From JBFHRB01 sp041591915 (GTDB taxonomy: Bacteria; Actinomycetota; Nitriliruptoria; Nitriliruptorales; Nitriliruptoraceae), in NCBI GenBank assembly GCA_041591915.1, contig JBFHRB010000193.1:1-6499 (forward strand): DNA of 6,499 nt, read 5' to 3'. Positions 1-5,564 of this stretch are shown here, in pieces. The stretch's first letter is position 1. The number at the start of each line of letters is the position of its first letter. Under the pieces are notes generated by a model, which saw nothing but the letters and a program-made list of their open reading frames with translations, did no database searches and was not told the DNA's origin. The position numbers and the translations under genes were made by a program.

Positions 1-333
1 CTGATCGACAACGCCGTCGACGCCACACCCGAGGGCGGCAGTGTCGAGGTGGGATCGACGCTCGACGGCGAGTTCCGGCGCTTCACCGTCGTCGACCACG
101 GGCCGGGCATCGAGGAGCAGTACCGCGACGACGCGCTGCGCATCTTCGGCCTCGCAGGGCCGCGCACGGCTGCCTCGGGCCTCGGCGCCGGTCTCGCCCA
201 CGTACGCCGCATCGTCGAGCACCACGGTGGTCGTGTGGTGCTCTCGGACACGCCGGGTGGCGGGCTGACCGTGACGGCGAGCTTCCCGGACGCGGACCTG
301 GCGCCGCGTCCGGTCAACCCCTACGAGGACTGA
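1..333 (+). CDS. Sensor histidine kinase, C-terminal ATP-binding end (5' truncated)
   Basis: This is the last 110 codons of a two-component sensor histidine kinase; the N-terminal sensor, membrane and phosphoacceptor-His regions lie outside the window. The HATPase_c (GHKL) fold is recognisable from its ordered motifs: an N box LIDNAVDA (residues 1-8 of the visible part) that would bind Mg-ATP, a G1 box DHGPGI (about residues 37-42), and a G2-like segment GLGAGLAHVRRIVEHHGG (about 60-77). A glycine-rich turn and final beta strand (GGGLTVTASFP) follow, as is typical of the end of this domain. The protein stops about 10 residues after the domain, so there is no fused receiver. The family autophosphorylates on His and passes the phosphate to a response regulator, which is not in this window. 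The signal sensed cannot be inferred. The stop lies 3 bases from the stop of the convergent aroF gene. The frame is open from base 1, so the true start is upstream. Confidence 0.9.
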   Translation: MIDNAVDATPEGGSVEVGSTLDGEFRRFTVVDHGPGIEEQYRDDALRIFGLAGPRTAASGLGAGLAHVRRIVEHHGGRVVLSDTPGGGLTVTASFPDADLAPRPVNPYED

Positions 334-336
334 GGC

Positions 337-1407
337 TCAGCCGGCGTGGGCGCTGCGGCCCCACGCGCCGACGACGTGGTCGGGCGACGCCTCGGCGATC
401 TGGCGGCCCATCGCGTCCGTCATCTTCATCACCGTGTCGCGGAGCTGGATGAGGTCGGAGTCCACCAGTGCCTGCGGGCCGTCGCAGAGCGCCGTCTCGG
501 GGCGCGGGTGGACGTCGATGATGAGGCCGTCCGCACCCGCCGCCATCGCGGCGCGCGAGAGCGGCAGCACCAGCTCCCGCTTCCCGCCGGAGTGCGACGG
601 GTCGATGATGATCGGGAGGTGGGTGAGCCCCTGGGCCACGGGCACGGCCGAGACGTCGAGCGTGTTGCGCGTGGCCGGCTCGAAGGTGCGGATGCCCCGC
701 TCGCAGAGCACGACCTGCAGGTTGCCCTGGTGGGCGATGTACTCGGCGGCCATGATCCACTCGTCGATCGTCGCCGTCATGCCCCGCTTGAGCAGCACCG
801 GCTTGCCCGCGAGCCCCACCTCCTTGAGGAGCTGGAAGTTCTGCATGTTGCGGGTGCCGATCTGCAGCATGTGCGCCTTCGCCGCGACCACCGCGACGTC
901 CCCGGGCGTGACGACCTCGGTGACGAACGGCATGTCGAGCTCCGTGGCCACGTCCGCCAGGATGTCGAGGCCCTTCTCGCCGAGGCCCTGGAAGGCGTAG
1001 GGCGAGGTGCGGGGCTTGTAGGCGCCCCCGCGCAGGATCTTCGCACCCGCATCCTTCGCCATCTTGGCCGCGAGGCGGGTCTGCTCCTCGTTCTCGACGG
1101 CGCAGGGGCCCGCGATGAGCGTGAACGTCTCCCTGCCTATGGGTACGTCGCCCACCCAGACCGTCGACGGTCGCGGGTGCGTCTCGATGGACACGAGCTT
1201 GTAGGGCTTGCTGACCCGGATCACGTCCTCGACACCGGGGAAGGCGTGGAGCGGCAGCTCGGAGAACTGCGTGAGATCGCCGACCAGACCGACGATGGTC
1301 TGGTTCTTGCCACGGCTGACGAAGGCCTCGCCGCCGACCTCGGTGACGGCGGCGACCACCTTGTCGACGTCGGCGTCGGTGGCGGTGTGGCGCATGACCA
1401 CGACCAT
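337..1407 (-). CDS. aroF: 3-deoxy-7-phosphoheptulonate (DAHP) synthase, type I-beta
   Basis: The protein has 356 residues. It condenses phosphoenolpyruvate with erythrose 4-phosphate, the first committed step of the shikimate pathway to Phe, Tyr and Trp, in the cytoplasm. An N-terminal ferredoxin-like domain (about 1-70) precedes a TIM barrel (about 90-340). Visible motifs are IAGPCAVE (Cys102), GGAYKPRTSPYAFQG (127-141), KRGMTATIDEW (207-217), ERGIRTFE (236-243), DPSHSGGKR (His272) and DVHPRPETALCDG (298-310). This layout matches the Thermotoga maritima / Bacillus I-beta class almost residue for residue. There the N-terminal domain mediates Tyr/Phe feedback and Cys102, His272, Glu298 and Asp309 bind the metal; here position 298 is Asp. 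The start is ATG at 1407, because an AGAGGA ribosome site lies 7 bases upstream and the N-terminus begins exactly where the family does. The same frame stays open far upstream, but that extension is antisense to another gene. A leader peptide and hairpin upstream suggest attenuation by aromatic amino acids. The gene is the first visible one of its transcript and may stand alone. Confidence 0.95.
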   Translation of the reverse strand: MVVVMRHTATDADVDKVVAAVTEVGGEAFVSRGKNQTIVGLVGDLTQFSELPLHAFPGVEDVIRVSKPYKLVSIETHPRPSTVWVGDVPIGRETFTLIAGPCAVENEEQTRLAAKMAKDAGAKILRGGAYKPRTSPYAFQGLGEKGLDILADVATELDMPFVTEVVTPGDVAVVAAKAHMLQIGTRNMQNFQLLKEVGLAGKPVLLKRGMTATIDEWIMAAEYIAHQGNLQVVLCERGIRTFEPATRNTLDVSAVPVAQGLTHLPIIIDPSHSGGKRELVLPLSRAAMAAGADGLIIDVHPRPETALCDGPQALVDSDLIQLRDTVMKMTDAMGRQIAEASPDHVVGAWGRSAHAG

Positions 1408-1414
1408 CGAGGTG

Positions 1415-1420
1415 TCCTCT
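1415..1420 (-). promoter_or_regulatory. Ribosome binding site of aroF
   Basis: AGAGGA on the - strand lies 7 bases before the ATG at 1407. It fixes the start of aroF inside a frame that stays open for more than 2 kb upstream. Confidence 0.75.
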
Positions 1421-1468
1421 CTGCTCAACGTGCGTCCCCGTGTCCGGTGGGGTCCTGCGGTAACTACA

Positions 1469-1495
1469 GAGCCCCGGGTATCGGTCCCGGGGCTC
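1469..1495 (-). terminator. Attenuator-type terminator hairpin in the aroF leader
   Basis: This is a perfect 10-bp inverted repeat. Read in the aroF direction it is GAGCCCCGGG, a 7-base loop ACCGATA, then CCCGGGGCTC. It lies 25 bases after the leader-ORF stop and 61 bases before the aroF ATG, the normal place for an intrinsic attenuator. The bases after the stem (TGTAGTTACC) hold only a weak T tract, so termination would rely on the very stable stem, as is often seen in high-GC actinobacteria. The distance from the ribosome site argues against simple translational masking. The 5' arm could instead pair with an upstream segment inside the leader ORF. The inverted repeat is seen directly; termination is inferred. 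Confidence 0.65.
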
Positions 1496-1519
1496 GCACT
1501 CGTACGTTCGGCTGTGTGC

Positions 1520-1588
1520 CTACGACGGGACGGGCCCCGGCCGGAAGCCGAAGCCATAGAACCAGTAGGTCGCCCGGTGCGTCTGCAT
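1520..1588 (-). CDS. Aromatic amino acid leader peptide for aroF attenuation
   Basis: This is a 22-codon ORF, ATG at 1588 to TAG at 1520, ending 112 bases before aroF on the same strand. Residues 8-15 read YWFYGFGF (codons TAC TGG TTC TAT GGC TTC GGC TTC), so six of eight consecutive codons specify aromatic residues and all three aromatic amino acids occur. The gene it precedes makes the common precursor of exactly those amino acids. The TAT at residue 11 is unusual in such a GC-rich region and may help stalling. A stable hairpin follows the stop. The inferred role is as a sensor: a ribosome stalled for lack of charged Tyr-, Trp- or Phe-tRNA frees an antiterminator and lets transcription enter aroF. 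Corynebacterium glutamicum has an analogous short leader gene upstream of its aroF. A possible ribosome site AGGTGG (1608-1603) is 14 bases from the ATG, which is rather far; the start may be leaderless. The frame stays open upstream, antisense to the zinc-ribbon gene, but that extension has no leader-like features. Confidence 0.75.
   Translation of the reverse strand: MQTHRATYWFYGFGFRPGPVPS
1531..1540 (-). promoter_or_regulatory. Candidate antiterminator segment (region 2) of the aroF attenuator
   Basis: Read on the - strand this segment is CCGGGGCCCG and overlaps the 3' end of the leader ORF. Its CCGGGGC (1540-1534) can pair over 7 G:C pairs with GCCCCGG (1493-1487) in the 5' arm of the terminator hairpin. 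Its GCCCG (1535-1531) can instead pair with CGGGC (1576-1572), which lies just before the aromatic codons. These mutually exclusive pairings give the four-region logic of a trp-type attenuator. The pairings were found by eye; no folding energies were computed. Confidence 0.45.
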
Positions 1589-1596
1589 GGCGCGGG

Positions 1597-1626
1597 ACGG
1601 TACCACCTGCGTCCGTGGGCGCCCAA
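1597..1626 (-). promoter_or_regulatory. Candidate promoter of the aroF leader transcript
   Basis: On the - strand, TTGGGC (1626-1621) is spaced 18 bases from TACCGT (1602-1597), which fits a loose sigma-70 pattern (TTGnnn, TAnnnT). The -10 ends 8 bases before the leader ATG, so transcription could begin at or next to that ATG and give a leaderless leader peptide. The match is weak and the spacing is the best argument for it. Confidence 0.35.
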
Positions 1627-1644
1627 CGCGCGCGGCGAGGTCGT

Positions 1645-1650
1645 TACCCT
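1645..1650 (+). promoter_or_regulatory. Candidate -10 element of the zinc-ribbon gene
   Basis: TACCCT, within GTTACCCT, lies 39 bases upstream of the GTG at 1690. A closely similar GTTACGCT precedes the other + strand gene near 6177. No convincing -35 box is seen. The assignment rests on the TAnnnT pattern and the shared context. Confidence 0.25.
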
Positions 1651-1678
1651 CTGCGCCGGCGAGCGGGGAACGCCGGCC

Positions 1679-1684
1679 AGGAGG
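1679..1684 (+). promoter_or_regulatory. Ribosome binding site that fixes the GTG start at 1690
   Basis: AGGAGG, a full consensus Shine-Dalgarno, lies 5 bases before GTG. It decides the start, because the reading frame is open for more than 1.3 kb upstream. A 6-bp inverted repeat (GCCGGC at 1655-1660 and 1672-1677) ends one base before it. Confidence 0.85.
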
Positions 1685-1689
1685 AGCCC

Positions 1690-2742
1690 GTGTACTGCCC
1701 GGAATGCGGCACGAACGCGAGCGACGACGCCAACTTCTGCCTGCACTGCGGCAACGACCTGCGTGTCGCACGGGGTGAGCGTGCCGCCGCTGGCGACGCG
1801 CCGACCGAGGCCATCGCACCACCCGACCCCGCGGACTCGCCGACGGAGGTCGTTCCCGCCGTGCGCGGCGAAGTCGCCGCTGCACCGGCCGTCGAGCTCC
1901 GCCGCTGCAAGCGTTGCGACGCGCCGAACGCCCCGCAGCGGACGTCCTGTGGTCGGTGTGGCGCCGACCTCGACACGGGTGAGCTCTCGAAGTCGGCGTC
2001 GCCCCGGGTGGACCCCGACCGCCCGTCCGAGCGCATGCCCGAGCGGCCACTGATGGAGGTCGAGACCGCCGAGGACGTCATCGGCTCGGGCAGCAATCGG
2101 GCGTGGGTGATCGCGATCCTCATCGTGCTGGGCCTGGTCATCGGGGCGGCGGTGGGGCTCGCCGCCATCCGCGGCCTCGGCCCGTTCGGGCAGGAAGAGG
2201 AACCCGCCCCGGCGCCGACCTTCGACGCCGGCGTGTATCCGGGCCAGCCCGCCCCGCTGGAGGTCGCGACCGTCTCCGCCTCGTCGTCGCTCCCACCCTC
2301 GGGCGGCAACACCTACGACGCCGACAACACGCTCGACGACGATCGCGCCACGGCGTGGAACTCCGACGGAGCGGCCAACCCCAGCGGCGTCGGCGAGCGC
2401 CTGGTGCTGCGGTTCGAGTCGCCGATCTGGGTGAAGGAGGTCGTCGTCGCCAATGGCTACCAGAAGGACGACGAGCGCTTCTTCGGCAACGCGCGCATCC
2501 GCGAGGCCCGGCTCATCGTCGATGGTGGGGTCGAGTTCGACGTGCTCATCGAGGACCTCCAGGGCCTGCAGGCGATCAAGCTCGAGCCGCCGCAGCTGAC
2601 GCGCACGGTCGTGCTCGAGGTCACGGCCATCTATCCGGGCGAGCGCTTCGAGGACCTCGCCGTCTCGGAGATCGTGGTCAACGGTTGGCTGGCCGTCGGC
2701 GTCGACGTCGACCGCGCGAGCGAGCTCCAGCGCGCCAGCTAA
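1690..2742 (+). CDS. Membrane protein with two zinc ribbons and a C-terminal NADase-type discoidin-like domain
   Basis: The protein has 350 residues and a GTG start chosen from the AGGAGG site 5 bases upstream. The order of parts is a zinc ribbon at the extreme N-terminus (Cys3, Cys6, Cys17, Cys20; CPEC...CLHCG), a Pro/Ala-rich acidic linker, a second zinc ribbon (Cys73, Cys76, Cys87, Cys90; CKRC...CGRCG), another linker, one membrane helix (about 138-160), then a short Pro/Glu-rich spacer and an extracytoplasmic domain (about 190-340). The last domain has the marks of discoidin-like modules called NADase-type glycan-binding in annotation: DNTLDDDRATAWNSDG, a strand LVLRFESPIWVKEVVVANGYQKDDE, and a closing AIYPGERFEDLAVSEIVVNGW. 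There is no signal peptide, so the zinc ribbons should be cytoplasmic and the beta domain outside. The exact ligand and function are unknown; the family name does not imply enzyme activity. The gene is divergent from the aroF leader, and its stop overlaps that of the convergent permease gene by 4 bases. Confidence 0.85.
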   Translation: MYCPECGTNASDDANFCLHCGNDLRVARGERAAAGDAPTEAIAPPDPADSPTEVVPAVRGEVAAAPAVELRRCKRCDAPNAPQRTSCGRCGADLDTGELSKSASPRVDPDRPSERMPERPLMEVETAEDVIGSGSNRAWVIAILIVLGLVIGAAVGLAAIRGLGPFGQEEEPAPAPTFDAGVYPGQPAPLEVATVSASSSLPPSGGNTYDADNTLDDDRATAWNSDGAANPSGVGERLVLRFESPIWVKEVVVANGYQKDDERFFGNARIREARLIVDGGVEFDVLIEDLQGLQAIKLEPPQLTRTVVLEVTAIYPGERFEDLAVSEIVVNGWLAVGVDVDRASELQRAS

Positions 2743-3692
2743 GCCGTGGACACGATCACGGGGTCGCCCAGCGCGTCGTCGGACTCCGTGGCCCGCAGCT
2801 CGGCGACGAGCATGCCGAGGAAGACGAGTGCCGCCCCGGCGCCGTCCCGGAGCCCGAAGGTCTCCTGCTCGAGGCCGGTCATGCCGAGCCACAGGAGCAG
2901 CGGGACGCCCAGCCAGGCCGTGAGCCAGGCGAAGACCGGCTCCGTCGTGAGGATGACGGCGGCACGGGTCGGTGGCAGCACCGCCTGCGCCGCGGTCTGC
3001 ACGGTGAACGCGACCGCGGACGCGAGCACCGCCGTGAAGAGGATCGAGATCCAGACGAACCCGCCGCTGGGCATCCAGTCGAGGCTGGTGCCCGTCAGGC
3101 CACTCTCCACGAGGCCGCCGAGCCCGTGCAGGACGGCCGAGACCCCGAGCTGCACGGTGGCCAGCGCCGCGGCGGACCGCCCCGGCGACCAGGCACCGAG
3201 ACCGACGATGTGGAGCGCGAAGGCGAACGCACAGCCGAGGACGAGCAGGTCGCCGAGGGCGGGAACCAGTGACCCCTCGAGCGACAGCAGGCCGAGCCCG
3301 ACCATCGCGAGGAGCACGGCCGCGAGTGCCGAGGCGGCTGGCCGCGTCCGCACGAGCAGGGCCTGCAGGATGGGCGTGAAGACCACGAACATGCCGGTGA
3401 TGAAGCCCGCCTTCGCGGCCGTGGTGAGCGTCAGCCCGAACGTCTGGAAGGCGTAGCCCGCCCACAGCGCGACGCCGAGGAGCACCCCCCGCACGAGGTC
3501 GCCGCGCGACAGGGCCCGGAGCTCGCGACGGACCAACACGCCGAGGACGAGTGCCGCGATCGCGAAACGCCACGTGTTGAAGACGAAGACCGGGACCCGG
3601 TCGACCGCTTCCTTCACGACGACGAACGTCGACCCCCAGATGAAGGTGACGGCGATCAGTGCGGCGGTCCAGCGCCGGGGGCTGGACCCCAT
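2739..3692 (-). CDS. EamA/DMT-family permease (RhaT/RarD-like drug/metabolite transporter)
   Basis: The protein has 317 residues, the usual length for a ten-helix EamA protein made of two repeated five-helix halves. The first half opens with the signature FIWGSTFVVVKEAVDRVPVF (about 17-36) and has the conserved helix AAKAGFITGMFVVFTPILQA. The second half has the equivalent QAVLPPTRAAVILTTEPVFA segment and a last helix GAALVFLGMLVAEL before a short polar tail. Known members export or import amino acids, nucleotide sugars, purines and other small metabolites; the substrate cannot be told from sequence. ATG at 3692 is the only usable start: between the upstream kinase stop and this ATG there is no other ATG, GTG or TTG in this frame. 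There is no clear Shine-Dalgarno. The gene begins 28 bases after the kinase stop through three TGATG units, suggesting translational coupling. At its 3' end it overlaps the convergent zinc-ribbon gene by 4 bases, with no terminator between them. Confidence 0.9.
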   Translation of the reverse strand: MGSSPRRWTAALIAVTFIWGSTFVVVKEAVDRVPVFVFNTWRFAIAALVLGVLVRRELRALSRGDLVRGVLLGVALWAGYAFQTFGLTLTTAAKAGFITGMFVVFTPILQALLVRTRPAASALAAVLLAMVGLGLLSLEGSLVPALGDLLVLGCAFAFALHIVGLGAWSPGRSAAALATVQLGVSAVLHGLGGLVESGLTGTSLDWMPSGGFVWISILFTAVLASAVAFTVQTAAQAVLPPTRAAVILTTEPVFAWLTAWLGVPLLLWLGMTGLEQETFGLRDGAGAALVFLGMLVAELRATESDDALGDPVIVSTA

Positions 3693-3722
3693 CAGCGACC
3701 CCCCATCAACGAGGCTCCATCA
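3681..3722 (-). repeat. Three 14-base units with overlapping stop/start codons (TGATG) between kinase and permease
   Basis: Read on the - strand, the units are TGATGGAGCCTCGT, TGATGGGGGGTCGC and TGATGGGGTCCAGC. The first TGA is the kinase stop. It overlaps an ATG that opens the four-residue ORF MEPR, whose TGA overlaps the ATG of a second four-residue ORF MGGR, whose TGA overlaps the ATG of the permease at 3692. Each unit can therefore pass a terminating ribosome on to the next start. The repeat is imperfect beyond TGATGG. Coupling by reinitiation is inferred. Confidence 0.6.
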
Positions 3723-5558
3723 GTCCCACACGAAGAGGGTGACCTCGTCGCCTCGCTTGACGTCCTTGCCGGGGGCGGGGTCCTGTTCCGCGACCTTGCC
3801 CTCCGGTCGGAGGAAGGAGCTGACCTTCTCGATGGTCACGACGAGGCCGAGCGCCTCGAGCTCGCGTCGGGCTGCGTCGGCGTCGTCGCCGCGCACGTCG
3901 GGCATGGGGAACTTCTTCGGGCCGAGCGAGACGACCAGCTCGACCCGGTCGCCCCGGTACAGCGTCGTCCCGGCCTCCGGCGTCTGGGCGATGACCCAGT
4001 CGAGCGGCACGTCGTCGTCGTGCTCGCGCTCGGCGATCACGCCCACCAGACCGAGGTCCTCGAGCGCCGCGATCGCGTCCTCGAACGGCGACATGACCAG
4101 GCTGGGCAGGTCGATCGGCGCGGGGCCGTCGCTGATCACGACGGTCACGGTGGACGCCTCGTCCACGATCACGCCACCCGACGGCTCGGCGCGGACGACG
4201 AGGCCGCGAGCGACCTCCTCGTGGTGCTCCTCGACGATCGACGGGACCAGGCCCGCGTCGACGAGTTGCGCGACCGCGTCCTCCTGGGCCATCCCGGTGA
4301 CCTCCGGCACGCTGACGGGGCGCGGTCCGGCCGAGAGGACGAGCGTGACCGTCGACCCCCTCCGCGCGGACACCTCGGGGGTGTACGTGAAGACGTGGTC
4401 GGCGGGGACCGACAGCGAGTTGCGTCGTTCGTCGTCGACCTCGACCTCGAAGCCCGCGTCGCGCAGCACGGCCGAGGCGACCGAGACGGTCTCGCCGTCG
4501 ACGTCCGGGATGTCGGTGACCGGGGCGATCACCTGGTCCCAGACCACGAGTCCCGCGAGCGCGAGCAGGGCCAGGACCGCCGCGGCGAGCCACGGCCGGC
4601 GGCGACGCCGTGTCCGGGACGTGTCGGCCGGACGCGCCGTGACGATGGTCTCGGCGACGTGCGTGGGCAGCACGATCGTGTGCCGCTCGCCGTCACGGAG
4701 GTCGACCGGCTCCGGCCCGGACGGTACGGCCGCAGCCAGGGCCGCCGCGAACGTGCGGGCGTCCTCGAACCGGTCGCTGCGCTCGGCCGCGGCAGCACCG
4801 AGCACGATCTCGTCCAGTGCGCCCGGCACGCCGGGCACCGTCACCGACGGGCGCGGGACCGAGCGGGTCGTGTGGCTCATGGCCGTGGCCATCGGCGTCT
4901 CGCCCTCGAACGGGGGACGTCCCACGAGGCATTCGTACAGGACGATCCCGAGTCCGTAGACGTCGGACCGCGCGTCGAGGGGTTCGCCCTTGACGGCTTC
5001 CGGCGAGAGGTAGTGCGGCGAGCCCGCCAGCGCATCCGGCCCGAACGTCTGGGTCGTCGCCGCCGCAGCGCGGGCGAGGCCGAAGTCGGTGATCTTCACC
5101 GCTCCCGTGTGCGAGTCGATCAGGATGTTCTCGGGCTTGACGTCGCGATGGACGAGCCCGGCATCGTGCGCGGCTGCCAGCCCCGACGCCGCGGAGGCGA
5201 GCACGGACAGGGTCTCGCCGGGGGTGAGCCGTCCACGCAGCCGCAGCACGTCGCGGAGGGTCGGCCCGTCGACCAGCTCCATCACCAGGTAGGCGTCGCT
5301 GTCCGTCTCGCCGCGGTCGTAGATCGCGACGACGTTGGGATGGTGCAGCGTGGCGGCTGCACGGGCCTCCCGCCGGAACCGGTCCAGGAACGTCGCGTCC
5401 TCGGTGAGGTGCGGGTGGAGGATCTTGACCGCCACGTCACGTCCCAGCGACTCGTCGTGAGCGCGATGGACGGTCGCCATGCCGCCACGGGCCAGCACGC
5501 CGAGGAGGCGGTACCGGCCGTCGAGGAGATCCGTGGCGGGGGCGGGCGAGTCGTGCAC
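3720..5558 (-). CDS. PASTA-domain serine/threonine protein kinase (PknB/StkP type)
   Basis: The protein has 612 residues. The kinase domain (about 16-275) is complete: a glycine loop LARGGMATVH (22-31), ATP-anchoring Lys45 in VAVK, the helix-C Glu64, catalytic HRDVKPEN (Asp139), metal-binding DFG (158-160), and an activation loop with Thr168, Thr169 and Thr171 ending in GSPHYLSPE. A basic stop-transfer stretch (RTRRRRR, 315-321) and one membrane helix (about 323-340) follow. About 270 extracellular residues then hold four PASTA repeats (starting near IPDV, VPEV, LPSL and MPDV). PASTA repeats in this family bind peptidoglycan fragments or lipid II, and the kinases control cell growth and division. 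Mycobacterial pknB lies with pknA, rodA and pbpA; none of those is here, so this is probably a paralogue or a relocated gene, and I give no symbol. The start is GTG at 5558, with no Shine-Dalgarno but a TACCAT 6 bases before it. The gene is 47 bases downstream of the lipoprotein gene and is joined to the permease by TGATG units. Confidence 0.93.
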   Translation of the reverse strand: MHDSPAPATDLLDGRYRLLGVLARGGMATVHRAHDESLGRDVAVKILHPHLTEDATFLDRFRREARAAATLHHPNVVAIYDRGETDSDAYLVMELVDGPTLRDVLRLRGRLTPGETLSVLASAASGLAAAHDAGLVHRDVKPENILIDSHTGAVKITDFGLARAAAATTQTFGPDALAGSPHYLSPEAVKGEPLDARSDVYGLGIVLYECLVGRPPFEGETPMATAMSHTTRSVPRPSVTVPGVPGALDEIVLGAAAAERSDRFEDARTFAAALAAAVPSGPEPVDLRDGERHTIVLPTHVAETIVTARPADTSRTRRRRRPWLAAAVLALLALAGLVVWDQVIAPVTDIPDVDGETVSVASAVLRDAGFEVEVDDERRNSLSVPADHVFTYTPEVSARRGSTVTLVLSAGPRPVSVPEVTGMAQEDAVAQLVDAGLVPSIVEEHHEEVARGLVVRAEPSGGVIVDEASTVTVVISDGPAPIDLPSLVMSPFEDAIAALEDLGLVGVIAEREHDDDVPLDWVIAQTPEAGTTLYRGDRVELVVSLGPKKFPMPDVRGDDADAARRELEALGLVVTIEKVSSFLRPEGKVAEQDPAPGKDVKRGDEVTLFVWD

Positions 5559-5564
5559 GCGGCG

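Noticed and set aside
1604..1606. GTG as an alternative start of the aroF leader peptide, six codons upstream of the ATG
   Set aside because: It has no ribosome site before it and would overlap the AGGTGG/TACCGT elements. ATG 1588 gives the typical short leader with the aromatic run near its middle.
346..1689. A long + strand open frame across aroF leading in frame into the zinc-ribbon gene
   Set aside because: It is antisense to the conserved aroF sequence and has shadow composition. The consensus AGGAGG before GTG 1690 and the zinc-ribbon motif starting at residue 3 fix the true start.
337..3573. A 1078-codon - strand open frame that runs from the permease region through to the aroF stop
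   Set aside because: Only the last 356 codons (aroF, from 1407) are real. The rest is antisense to the zinc-ribbon gene or out of frame with the permease, is Arg/Ala/Gly-rich low-complexity sequence, and reflects the rarity of stops in GC-rich DNA.
3574..4959. A 461-codon Ser/Thr-rich + strand frame opposite the kinase, resembling a mucin-like secreted protein
   Set aside because: The Ser/Thr/Arg richness comes from reading the complement of a GC-rich coding region. It has no signal peptide or ribosome site and is wholly antisense to conserved kinase sequence.
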